Assembly: GCA_024236015.1 (NCBI GenBank) | Contig: JACKLK010000011.1 | Location: forward strand, 62,001 to 126,000 | From: Rhodoferax sp. | GTDB lineage: Bacteria; Pseudomonadota; Gammaproteobacteria; Burkholderiales; Burkholderiaceae_C | Direction of reading: 5' to 3' | Length of the DNA stretch: 64,000 bases | In this document: in pieces, positions 15,688 through 24,673 of the stretch | How positions within the stretch are numbered: the stretch's first letter is position 1 | How the letters are laid out: each line of letters starts with the position of its first letter | Notes under the pieces: generated by a model | Databases searched by the model: none | What the model was told of the DNA's origin: nothing | What the model saw: the letters and a program-made list of their open reading frames with translations, nothing else | Made by a program: the position numbers and the translations under genes

Positions 15688-16500
15688 ATGCGGCTGACAC
15701 GACTCGCCAGGGACGCCATGGCGCCGCGCGACGGCCTGGCGATGGATCTGATGGCCGCGATCGGTTCGGACGATTTCGCCGATCGGCTGATCGGCGCCGT
15801 CGAACCCGCGTTGCCGGCCAACCACTGCACGGTGTTCGCGCTGCGCAACAACGGCCGGGTGCAGGTGGTGTCCACCGCCAGCGTGATCGGCGACGCGGCC
15901 GCCGACACGGCCCAGGCCTATGCGCGCATGGGTTTCGATCGCCAGGACTCCAACATGGCGTGGCTGGCCGCCCGCAAGGCCGCACGCCAGACCCAGTACT
16001 GGCTCGGCCACCAGTTCGCCGAGGAGGTCGCGAACGAGCAGTACCGGCGCGTGTGTTACGGCGAGAACGGCATCCGCGAGCGCCTGTCCCTGCTGGTGCT
16101 GTATCCCGACGGCTACCGGGTGGCGATCAGCTTCTACCGCAACCACTCCCAAGCCGACTTCGCCGAGGCCGACCTGGCATGGCTGCGCGGCGTGTCGCGG
16201 CTGATTGCCGCAGCGGTACGGCACCATGTGCAGCAGTGCCATCGATCGTCCGGCGCGGGGGGCACGGCAGCGTTGCCGGAGCAACGCATGGCGCAGCTGC
16301 CGCGGCGCGAGCGGGAAATGCTGGCCCATATCCTCGACGGCTGCACCACCCGCGAGGCGGCCGAACGCATGGGCGTGGCGCAGACCACGGCGCTGACCTA
16401 CCGGTATCGCGCGTTCGCGCATCTCGACGTGCGCAACCAGCGCGAGTTGCTGTCGAAGCTGCATCTCCAGGCCGGTGGTGGCGCCGGGCTGCGTCCCTGA
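15688..16500 (+). CDS. LuxR-type transcriptional regulator
   Basis: 270-residue protein. The first 200 residues form a probable ligand-binding (GAF/PAS-like) domain without a recognisable signature. The C-terminus has a LuxR/GerE helix-turn-helix: LPRREREMLAHILDGCTTREAAERMGVAQTT with the recognition helix continuing through ALTYRYRAFAHL. There is no receiver Asp pattern, so this is not a response regulator. It is transcribed divergently from the monooxygenase operon across 98 bases that contain a palindrome, so it most likely controls that operon in response to a pathway compound. An AAGGAG ribosome site at 15676-15681 supports the ATG at 15688. Confidence 0.82.
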   Translation: MRLTRLARDAMAPRDGLAMDLMAAIGSDDFADRLIGAVEPALPANHCTVFALRNNGRVQVVSTASVIGDAAADTAQAYARMGFDRQDSNMAWLAARKAARQTQYWLGHQFAEEVANEQYRRVCYGENGIRERLSLLVLYPDGYRVAISFYRNHSQADFAEADLAWLRGVSRLIAAAVRHHVQQCHRSSGAGGTAALPEQRMAQLPRREREMLAHILDGCTTREAAERMGVAQTTALTYRYRAFAHLDVRNQRELLSKLHLQAGGGAGLRP

Positions 16501-16524
16501 CCGGGCGCACGCGCGGGACGCGCC

Positions 16525-17391
16525 ATGCGCATCGCCATTCGCCTTGTCATCGCTGCCGTCGTGTCGGCGACGCTGCTGGTGGGGGCCGCCGGCGAATGGC
16601 TCAGCCGCCCGGCCGCGCGGGCCGTGGGCGAGCCGCCGGCCGACCTGGCGGCGCGATCCGTGCGCGTGCCGGTTGCGGACTCCGGCCACCTGGCGGGCTG
16701 GTTCGTGCGCGGGCACGGCCGTGGTGCGGTGTTGCTGCTCCATGGCCTGCGCTCCGATCGCCGGCAGATGCTCGGGCGGGCGCGTTTCCTGCGGGACGCG
16801 GGTTATGCGGTGCTGCTGGTCGATCTTCCCGCCCACGGCGAGAGCAGCGGGGAACGCATCGGCTTCGGCCTGCAGGAGGCGGCGGCTGTCAGCGCGGCGA
16901 TTGCGTATCTGCGCGCGCAGCTGCCCGGGCAGCCGGTTGGCGCCATCGGCGTGTCACTGGGCGCTGCCGCCCTGGTTCTGTCCCGTCCCTCGCCGTCGCC
17001 GCCGCTGGACGCGGTGATCCTGGAGTCGCTGTACCCGACCATCGCCGAGGCGGTGTCGAACCGGCTCGATCAGCGCCTCGGGCCGTACGGGCGCATGCTG
17101 GCGCCGTTGTTGTTGTGGCAGTTGCCGCTGCGCCTGGGCGTGTCCGCCGGCGATCTGCGTCCGGTGGCCGCCATGCCGGCCTTGTCGGCTCCCGTGCTGG
17201 TGGCCGCCGGCACGCAGGACCGGCACACCACCTGGTCGGAGACGGAACGCCTGTTCGCGGCGGCCCGGGCACCCAAGGCCTTGTGGGCCGTGCAGGGCGC
17301 GCCGCATGTCGACCTGCATGCGTTCGGCCCGGATGCCTACCGGGCGCGGGTGCTGGCCTTCCTGTCCCACCATCTGCGGCCCGCGGACTGA
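16525..17391 (+). CDS. Alpha/beta hydrolase with N-terminal membrane anchor
   Basis: 288-residue serine hydrolase. A hydrophobic N-terminal segment (IAIRLVIAAVVSATLLVGAAG) acts as signal or anchor, so the enzyme is periplasmic or membrane-tethered. The oxyanion region is LLLHGLRSDRRQM, followed by DLPAHGESSG, the nucleophile elbow GVSLG, and a candidate acid in AGTQDRHT and His in GAPHVDLHAF. It follows the LuxR-type regulator by 24 bases and may be cotranscribed, but its export makes a role as meta-cleavage hydrolase in the neighbouring aromatic cassette unlikely. The substrate is unknown. Confidence 0.82.
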   Translation: MRIAIRLVIAAVVSATLLVGAAGEWLSRPAARAVGEPPADLAARSVRVPVADSGHLAGWFVRGHGRGAVLLLHGLRSDRRQMLGRARFLRDAGYAVLLVDLPAHGESSGERIGFGLQEAAAVSAAIAYLRAQLPGQPVGAIGVSLGAAALVLSRPSPSPPLDAVILESLYPTIAEAVSNRLDQRLGPYGRMLAPLLLWQLPLRLGVSAGDLRPVAAMPALSAPVLVAAGTQDRHTTWSETERLFAAARAPKALWAVQGAPHVDLHAFGPDAYRARVLAFLSHHLRPAD

Positions 17392-17456
17392 GCAGCGGGC
17401 CCGCGGTCCGGCAGGCAGGCGGACGGTGTGTGCGGCGCCGGCAGGCCCCGGATGCG

Positions 17457-18386
17457 TCAGCGGCCCCGGATCCGCGGGTCCAGCGCGTCGCGCAGGCCGT
17501 CGCCGATGTAGTTCACCGACAACACGGTCAGCGAGATCGCGATGCCCGGCAGCATCACCCGGTTCGGGTACAGCTGCAGCTGGTCGACCGCGTCGAACAG
17601 CAGCCGGCCCCAGGTCGGGAAGTCGGGCGGGAAACCCAGGCCGAGGAAGGACAGGGCGCTCTCGACGATGATGGCCCCGGCGATGCCCAGCGCGGCGGCG
17701 ACCATGATCGGGCTCAGCGTGTTGGGCAGGATATGGCGCAGGATCATGCGCACCGGCGGCGCGCCGATGGAGCGGGCGGCCAGCACGAATTCGCGCTCCT
17801 TGAGCGCCAGCACCTCGCCGCGCACGATGCGCGCGGTCTGCATCCACGAGGTCGCGCCGATGGAGATCACCATCAGCAGGAAGATGCCGGCCTCGGGCCC
17901 CATGTTGGCCGACAGCGGTTCGCGGAACAGCATCACCATGACCAGCAGCAGCGGCAGCAGGGGCAGGGCCAGGAACAGGTCGGTCAGGCGCATCAGGATG
18001 CCGTCCATGCGGCGGAAGAAACCGGCGGTGACGCCGATCAGCGTGCCCAGCAGCACGGCGATGGCCATCGCGGTCATGCCGACCGCGATCGATACCCGGC
18101 CGCCTGCCATCATGCGGGCGAACAGGTCGCGGCCGAGTTCGTCGGTGCCGAACGGGAACTGCAGGCTGGGCCCCTGGTTGCGCATGCGCAGGTTGGCGTA
18201 GCCGGGGTCGGTGCCCCAGACGAAGGGGCCCACCAGCACGAACAGCAGGATGGAGATGAACACGGCGGCGCCGAGCAGGGCGCCCTTGTGCGTCTTGAAC
18301 TGGTCCCAGACGTCGAACCACTGGCTGCGCGGCGGGCGTTCGGCCTGGTCGACCGCCGACCGGAGGGGTGCGGCTGCTTCAGTCAT
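17457..18386 (-). CDS. dppC: Peptide ABC transporter permease DppC/OppC
   Basis: 309-residue inner-membrane permease. An N-terminal cytoplasmic tail (RPPRSQWFDVWDQFKTHKGALLG) leads into the first helix; the family motif GTDELGRDLFARMMAGGRVSI and the EAA loop EREFVLAARSIGAPPVRMILRHILPN are present. It partners with DppB to carry peptides, or in some systems nickel or opines, across the membrane. Its start overlaps the dppB stop by 8 bases. It is the last gene of a five-gene operon running from 23310 down to 17457. Confidence 0.92.
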   Translation of the reverse strand: MTEAAAPLRSAVDQAERPPRSQWFDVWDQFKTHKGALLGAAVFISILLFVLVGPFVWGTDPGYANLRMRNQGPSLQFPFGTDELGRDLFARMMAGGRVSIAVGMTAMAIAVLLGTLIGVTAGFFRRMDGILMRLTDLFLALPLLPLLLVMVMLFREPLSANMGPEAGIFLLMVISIGATSWMQTARIVRGEVLALKEREFVLAARSIGAPPVRMILRHILPNTLSPIMVAAALGIAGAIIVESALSFLGLGFPPDFPTWGRLLFDAVDQLQLYPNRVMLPGIAISLTVLSVNYIGDGLRDALDPRIRGR

Positions 18387-19386
18387 AACGGATCCGGGGG
18401 TCGAGGATGCCGTACAACACGTCGGCGATCAGGTTGAACGCGACGATGAGCACGGCGAAGATGAAGGTCAGTGTCTGCACCATCGGCAGGTCGTTGACCT
18501 GGATGGCGTTGATCAGCAGCTGGCCCAGTCCGTTGACCTTGAACACCTGCTCGGTGATGATGGCGCCGGCGAAGATGGACGGCACGCCCAGCGCGATGAC
18601 AGTCACCACCGGGATCATCGAGTTGCGCAGCACGTGGATCAGCACCACGGTCTTCTCGCGCATGCCCTTGGCGCGCGCGGTGCGCACGTAGTCCTGGCCC
18701 AGGTTGTCGAGCATCGAGGCCCGCATGTAGCGGCTGACCTGCGCCGCGTTGTACAGGGCCAGCACCGCCACCGGCATCACCATCTGCTTGACCTGCTCGA
18801 TGAAGGTGGGCCAGGAGTTGACCACCAGCGTGGTGTCGTAGATGGACGGGAACCAGTTCAGGTGCACCGAGAACACGACGATCAGCAACACGCCGGTGAA
18901 GAAGGTGGGAACGGAAAACCCGATCATCGAGATGAAGGTTCCGATCTGGTCGAACCAGCTGTATTGCCGGTAGGCGGACAACACGCCGATGGGCACCGCC
19001 AGCGACACGCCGACCAGGTAGCCCATGCCCACCACCCACAGGGTTTGCGGCAGGCGCTGGATGATGAGTTCGGACACCGGGCTGCGGGTCTGCCAGGAGA
19101 TCACGCGCTGCATGTCGGCGCCGTACGCGGTGCCGAACCAGTGATCGACCAGGTGCAGCGGCTCGACCCAGAAGAATTGCTTGAGCCACAGCAGGTAACG
19201 CACGTAGCTGGGCTGGTCCAGCCCCAGCGCCTCGCGCATCTTGGCCTTGACCTCGGGCGGAACGGTCAGCGGAACGTCCGACATCGGGTCGCCCGGCGCC
19301 AGTTCCAGCAGCATGAAGATGACCAGGCTGATGATCAGCACGGTCGGTATGGCCGTCAGCAATCGGCGAAGCGTATAGGTGAACAT
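18379..19386 (-). CDS. dppB: Peptide ABC transporter permease DppB/OppB
   Basis: 335-residue permease with the DppB start MFTYTLRRLLTAIPTVLIISL and the family segments LELAPGDPMSD, QTLWVVGMGYLVG and the EAA loop YVRTARAKGMREKTVVLIHVLRNSM. About six transmembrane helices are visible. It is separated from the receptor gene by 111 bases that contain two strong hairpins, consistent with lower expression of the permeases than of the receptor. Confidence 0.93.
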   Translation of the reverse strand: MFTYTLRRLLTAIPTVLIISLVIFMLLELAPGDPMSDVPLTVPPEVKAKMREALGLDQPSYVRYLLWLKQFFWVEPLHLVDHWFGTAYGADMQRVISWQTRSPVSELIIQRLPQTLWVVGMGYLVGVSLAVPIGVLSAYRQYSWFDQIGTFISMIGFSVPTFFTGVLLIVVFSVHLNWFPSIYDTTLVVNSWPTFIEQVKQMVMPVAVLALYNAAQVSRYMRASMLDNLGQDYVRTARAKGMREKTVVLIHVLRNSMIPVVTVIALGVPSIFAGAIITEQVFKVNGLGQLLINAIQVNDLPMVQTLTFIFAVLIVAFNLIADVLYGILDPRIRYD

Positions 19387-19402
19387 GCGCGGCTTCGTGG
19401 TG

Positions 19403-19427
19403 GGCCCCGGCGCGACGGGCCGGGGCC
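19403..19427. repeat. Intercistronic hairpin 2 of the dpp operon
   Basis: GGCCCCGG (19403-19410) and CCGGGGCC (19420-19427) form a perfect 8-base stem around a 9-base loop, 17 bases before the dppB start in the direction of transcription. Together with the larger hairpin upstream it could block 3' exonucleases or slow polymerase. Confidence 0.55.
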
Positions 19428-19444
19428 TGGAGGAATGGGGACTG

Positions 19445-19489
19445 CTGGCTGCGCCGTCCGGCGCGCGAGTCGCCGGGCGGCGCAGCCAG
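19445..19489. repeat. Large intercistronic hairpin between peptide receptor and dppB
   Basis: A perfect 12-base outer stem (19445-19456 with 19478-19489, CTGGCTGCGCCG and its complement) encloses a 6-base inner stem (CCGGCG 19458-19463, CGCCGG 19471-19476), giving 18 pairs broken by one mismatch. It lies 8 bases after the receptor stop. No T-run follows on the transcribed strand, so it is more likely an mRNA-stabilising element than a full terminator. Confidence 0.65.
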
Positions 19490-19497
19490 GACCGGTC

Positions 19498-21192
19498 TTA
19501 CTTGATGCGGTACCAGTCAGCCACGTTCCACAACTCGCTGTCCCAGGTGTTGAGCTTGACGCCACCCAGGCTGTTGGAGTGTGCCGAAACACGTCCGCGG
19601 TCGACCAGCGGCACGACGACGTAGCTTTCCTTGGTCAGCATGTCGTTGAGCTTCTTGGCGATGACGGCGCGTTTCTCGACGCCGGCGGTCGAGCTCAGCT
19701 CCTTGACCAGCTTGTCGTACTCCGGGTTGCAGTAGCGGTTCATGTTGGTGCCTTGCCACTGGGTCTCCGGACGCGGGATCTTGTCGCAGACATGTTCGGC
19801 CAGGTAACCTTCCGGATCGGTGCCGTCGAAGTTGTTCGCGTACATCTCGACGTCGGCGAAGAACTTCTGGAACGTGTCGGGCGAGCCCGCGTCGCCACCG
19901 AAGAACACCGAGCCGGCGATGTTGCGCAACTCGACCTTCACGCCGAGCTCGGTCCACCACTGCTTGATCAGCGCCTGGAAGTTCTGGCGCACGGCGTTGG
20001 TGGAGGTCTGGTACAGGATCTCCATCTTCACGCCGTCCTTGGCGCGCACCCCGTCCGAGCCCATCTTCCAGCCGGCCTGGTCGAGCAGCGCCTTGGCGCC
20101 GGCCATGTCCTGCTTGAGGCAGTCGGTGTTGTTCGAGGCGAACGCGGCCGGTGCCGGCACCAGGTTGCAGGTCGCACGGCCGGCGGGGCCGTAGCCGATC
20201 TCGACCAGCAGGTCACGGTCGATGGCCATCGACAAGGCCTTGCGCACCCGCATGTCGGTGAGGAACGGGTGCGGATGCTTGGTCGTGGCCCGCATGTCGC
20301 CATGTTTGGGCGACGGGTCGGTCAGGTTCATCTCGATGCGTTCGACCAGGGTGCCGAAGGCCGCCACGGTCTTGCCCTTGCCGCCGGACTGCATCTTCTT
20401 GATCACGTCGGGAGCCAGTTGCAGGTTCCACGCGTAGTCGTATTCGCCGGTCTCCATGACGGCGCGGCCGGCCGCGGCCGCGTCACCGCCACCCTTGAAG
20501 GTCAGCGTGGCGAAGGCCGGCTTGGCGGGATCGCGGAAATTCGGGTTGGCGGCCATCTGGATCACGTCGTTGGGGCGGAAGTCCTTGACGACGAAGGGGC
20601 CGGTGCCGATCGGGTTGAAGTTCTGCTTGCTGCAGCTCGGGGCCTTCTCGCCCAGGCAGTCCTGGAACTGCGCCTTCTGCAGGATCGGGGTGCCGGCGCC
20701 GCCGAACACCGAATACGGGTAGGGCGCGGCGGTCTTGAAGTTGATGCGGATCGTCGAGGCGTCGACGGCGGTCACCTTCTCGACCGGCGCGAAGATGTTG
20801 GCCTTGGCGCAACCCTTGATGCCGGTGCAGTATTCGTAGGTGAAGACCACGTCCGCCGCGGTCAGCGGCGTGCCGTCGGACCATTTCAGTCCGGGCTTGA
20901 GCTTGTAGGTGATGGTCTTGAAGTCGGCCGCGAAGCCGCCGTTGGCAACCGTCGGGACTTCGGCCGCCAGCCAGGGCACCATTTCACCCTTCTCGTTGAA
21001 GCGGATCAGGGGCTCGAGCACGAGCGAGGCGCTCTCGACGTCCTTGGTGCCGGTCGACAGGTAGGGGTTCAGGATCGACGGGGCCTGCCAGTAGATGATG
21101 TTGACGTTTCCGCTGGAGCCGCGCTGGGCCAGCGCGCTCTGGGACAACGCGATCAGCGTTCCCATCGCGATGAGGGTATATCGGGTTTTCAC
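19498..21192 (-). CDS. Peptide ABC transporter solute-binding protein (SBP_bac_5)
   Basis: 564-residue periplasmic receptor of the DppA/OppA family. The GTG at 21192 follows an AAAAGGAG ribosome site and gives a good signal peptide, VKTRYTLIAMGTLIALSQSALA. The mature part has GNVNIIYWQAPSILNPYLSTGTKD, then the family segment YKLKPGLKWSDGTPLTAADVVFTYEYC and IGTGPFVVKDFRPND, and a late KALSMAIDRDLLVEIGYG block. A Cys pair (EYCTGIKGC) may form a disulfide. It captures an oligopeptide or similar ligand for DppBCDF. The ligand cannot be read from the sequence. Confidence 0.92.
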   Translation of the reverse strand: MKTRYTLIAMGTLIALSQSALAQRGSSGNVNIIYWQAPSILNPYLSTGTKDVESASLVLEPLIRFNEKGEMVPWLAAEVPTVANGGFAADFKTITYKLKPGLKWSDGTPLTAADVVFTYEYCTGIKGCAKANIFAPVEKVTAVDASTIRINFKTAAPYPYSVFGGAGTPILQKAQFQDCLGEKAPSCSKQNFNPIGTGPFVVKDFRPNDVIQMAANPNFRDPAKPAFATLTFKGGGDAAAAGRAVMETGEYDYAWNLQLAPDVIKKMQSGGKGKTVAAFGTLVERIEMNLTDPSPKHGDMRATTKHPHPFLTDMRVRKALSMAIDRDLLVEIGYGPAGRATCNLVPAPAAFASNNTDCLKQDMAGAKALLDQAGWKMGSDGVRAKDGVKMEILYQTSTNAVRQNFQALIKQWWTELGVKVELRNIAGSVFFGGDAGSPDTFQKFFADVEMYANNFDGTDPEGYLAEHVCDKIPRPETQWQGTNMNRYCNPEYDKLVKELSSTAGVEKRAVIAKKLNDMLTKESYVVVPLVDRGRVSAHSNSLGGVKLNTWDSELWNVADWYRIK

Positions 21193-21236
21193 GTGTGACT
21201 CCTTTTCCTTGAGGTGGATGGGTTGCGAAACAGAGC

Positions 21237-22296
21237 TCATGGCGCCGCCGTGGAACCGGCGGTCGAATCGTTGTTCGGGGAATAGAGGTGGCAGGCCACC
21301 TGGCGGCCCGGCTCGATGGCGGTCAGCGCCGGCGCCTGCACATGGCATTGCGGCATCACCTTCGGACAACGGGTGCAGAACGCGCAACCGGCCGGCGGGT
21401 TGGACGGCGACGGCACGTCGCCGGTGAGCACGATGCGCTGGCGCACCGCCTCGGTCAGCGGGTCGGGCTCCGGCACCGCCGACAACAAGGCCTGCGAATA
21501 CGGGTGCTTCGGGTCTTCGTACAAGGCGTCGCGGTCGGCCAGCTCGACGATGCGGCCCAGGTACATCACGGCGACCCGGTTGGCGATGTGGCGCACCATC
21601 GACAGGTCGTGGCTGATGAACAGGTAGGTCAGGCCGTGGCTTTGCTGCAGGTTCTCGAGCAGGTTGACGACCTGGGCCTGGATCGACACGTCGAGCGCGG
21701 CGATGGGTTCGTCGCAGACGATGAACTTCGGGTTCAGCGCCAGTGCCCGCGCAATGCCGATGCGCTGGCGCTGGCCGCCGGAGAACTCGTGCGGATACCG
21801 GTTGGCGAAGTTGCGGTTCAGGCCCACCTGGTCGAGCAGCTCGTAGATGCGTTCGCGCTGCTCGGCCTTGCCCATGCGGGTGTGCTCGACCAGCGGCTCG
21901 CCGATGATGGAGGCCACCGTCATGCGCGGGTTCAGGCTGGCCTGCGGATCCTGGAACACCATCTGCATGGTCGGCCGCAACTGGCGCAGCGATTCGCGGC
22001 CGGCCGCGGTGATGTCGCGCCCGTCGATGGTGATGGTGCCCGCGGTCGGTTCGTACAGGCGCAGCACGGCGCGCGCGCAGGTCGACTTGCCGCAACCCGA
22101 TTCGCCGACCAGGCCCAGCGTCTCGCCCGACGGGATGTCGAAGCTGACACCGTCGACCGCCTTCACGTCGCCCGTATGGCGCCGCAGCAGGCCGCTGTAG
22201 ATGGGGAAATACATCTTGAGCCCGCGCACCTGCACCAGCGGCGCAGCGGCGGGGGCGGCGCCTTGCGGCATGGGGGTTCGCGCGGCAACGGCGGTA

Positions 22297-22304
<8 letters not shown>
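21237..22304 (-). CDS. dppF: Peptide ABC transporter ATPase DppF/OppF
   Basis: 355-residue ATPase. Walker A GESGCGKST, Q-loop MVFQDPQASLNPRMTV, signature SGGQRQRIGIARAL, Walker B FIVCDEP and the H-loop ISHDLSMVRH are all intact. The C-terminal oligopeptide-transport extension carries the four-cysteine region CAFCTRCPKVMPQC expected for an Fe-S cluster in this subfamily. It heterodimerises with DppD. The ATG at 22304 overlaps the dppD stop by 8 bases. Confidence 0.93.
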
Positions 22305-23310
<1,006 letters not shown>

Positions 23311-23414
23311 TTGCGATCCTCAGGTAGGCCGCGTGACGGGTTTCACCGGGTCACGGAAGGCCCGGGGGCGGCTGGCGAAAAGGAATTATGGGCGGGTTTG
23401 GTGGGCGTTTTACT

Positions 23415-23433
23415 TAGGGAATACCTAGGGAAT
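23415..23433. repeat. Direct repeat pair TAGGGAAT in the dppD/channel divergent gap
   Basis: Two identical 8-base units (23415-23422 and 23426-23433) start 11 bases apart, about one helical turn, so both face the same side of the DNA. They lie about 105 bases upstream of dppD and 114 bases upstream of the channel gene, and are A/T-richer than the surroundings. This suits a tandem regulator site or a promoter core; the regulator is unknown. Confidence 0.4.
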
Positions 23434-23546
23434 CCGAATCGCAAATGCACGCAATTTCCGGGCCCGCGGCTGCGCATGCGCCGGCCATCGCCCGGCCCCG
23501 GGGTCAGGCCCGGCGTCAGGCCCGGCCAATCCACTACGATCGGCCC

Positions 23547-24458
23547 ATGACCGACGACCGCGCCCCCGATCCGCAGGCCGCTGCAGCCGTGCGCGATGCC
23601 GGACTGCCGTATTTCGGACGCCCGGAGCAGGGCTGGCGGCTGCGCATGTACACCATCATCTTCGAGGCCGACACCCGTGCCGGACGCTGGTTCGACCTGG
23701 GCCTGATCGCCGCCATCGTGATGAGCCTGACCGTGGTCGTGCTCGACAGCATGGCCGCCGTGCATGCCGTGTACGCGCGCGAGTTGTGGCTGCTGGAATG
23801 GGTGTTCACGCTGACCTTCACGGTCGAATACATCGCCCGGCTGGCCTGCGTGCGCCATCCCGGCACCTATGCGCGCAGCGCGTTCGGCATCATCGACCTG
23901 CTGGCCGTGTTGCCCACCTACGTGGCGCTGCTGGTGCCCGGTGTCAACGCGCTGATCGACGTGCGGGTGTTGCGCCTGTTGCGCGTGTTCCGCATTCTCA
24001 AGCTCACCCATTACGTCGCCGAATTCGGCGCCCTGGGCCGTGCGCTGGCAGCGTCGCGGCGCAAGATCCTGGTGTTCATGTCCTTCGTGATGCTGGTGGT
24101 GCTGGTGATGGGTACCCTGATGTACGTGGTCGAGGGGCCGGAGCATGGCTACACCAGCATCCCGGTGGGCGTGTACTGGGCGATCACGACGATGACCACC
24201 GTCGGCTTCGGCGACATCACGCCGCAGACCGACCTGGGCCGCATCATCGCCTCGATCATGATGCTGGTGGGCTGGGGCACGCTGGCCGTGCCCACCGGCA
24301 TCGTCAGCGCCGAGTTCACGGCGCAGCGCATGCACCGTGAACCCACCACCCGCACCTGCCACGAGTGCCTGAGCGAGGGGCATGCGCCCAGCGCCCGGTT
24401 CTGCCGCGACTGCGGCGCGGCGCTGCCGCCGTACCGCCGGGATTCTGCTACTGCGTGA
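23547..24458 (+). CDS. Voltage-gated potassium-type ion channel with C-terminal Cys4 motif
   Basis: 303-residue six-helix channel. S1 starts near WFDLGLIAAIVMSLTVVVLD. S4 is visible as RVLRLLRVFRILKL, with positive residues every third position. The pore loop reads AITTMTTVGFGDITPQ, with TVGFGD as the selectivity filter, and the last helix is ASIMMLVGWGTLAVPTGIV. After the channel the tail carries CHECLSEGHAPSARFCRDC, a zinc-ribbon-like arrangement of four cysteines. ATG 23547 is chosen because the protein then starts shortly before the channel; an upstream in-frame start would add a 34-residue basic leader. It should conduct K+ or possibly Na+ in the inner membrane. Confidence 0.88.
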   Translation: MTDDRAPDPQAAAAVRDAGLPYFGRPEQGWRLRMYTIIFEADTRAGRWFDLGLIAAIVMSLTVVVLDSMAAVHAVYARELWLLEWVFTLTFTVEYIARLACVRHPGTYARSAFGIIDLLAVLPTYVALLVPGVNALIDVRVLRLLRVFRILKLTHYVAEFGALGRALAASRRKILVFMSFVMLVVLVMGTLMYVVEGPEHGYTSIPVGVYWAITTMTTVGFGDITPQTDLGRIIASIMMLVGWGTLAVPTGIVSAEFTAQRMHREPTTRTCHECLSEGHAPSARFCRDCGAALPPYRRDSATA

Positions 24459-24469
24459 ACCCCGAGACG

Positions 24470-24673
24470 ATGTCGTCGCGTACGCGCCTGCTGGCCAGCC
24501 GCAGGCAGGTAGGTGCGCAGGCCGCGGTCAGTGTCGGCGGGCCGACGATGCGCCTGTCCAACCGCCTGCCGGCGATCGAGCAGGCGGTGCGTGGTGGCGC
24601 CGAGGAGATCTCGCGCATCCTGGGTTTTGTGGGGGACTGGCCGGCGGGCGACCCGGGGGGCGCCGCCGGCTAG
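24470..24673 (+). pseudogene. Remnant of an IclR-family regulator (C-terminus only)
   Basis: The frame reads VGAQAAVSVGGPTMRLSNRLPAIEQAVRGGAEEISRILG, which matches the end of IclR effector-binding domains (an AAVSVSGP motif followed by a helical AAREISRRLG-type ending). Only about 50-65 of the usual 250 residues remain; the DNA-binding domain and most of the ligand domain are absent, and the upstream sequence belongs to the ion channel. The stop overlaps the 3' end of the convergent LysR gene by 4 bases. I read this as a leftover from a deletion. A small functional protein starting at the ATG 24470 is possible but unlikely. Confidence 0.5.
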
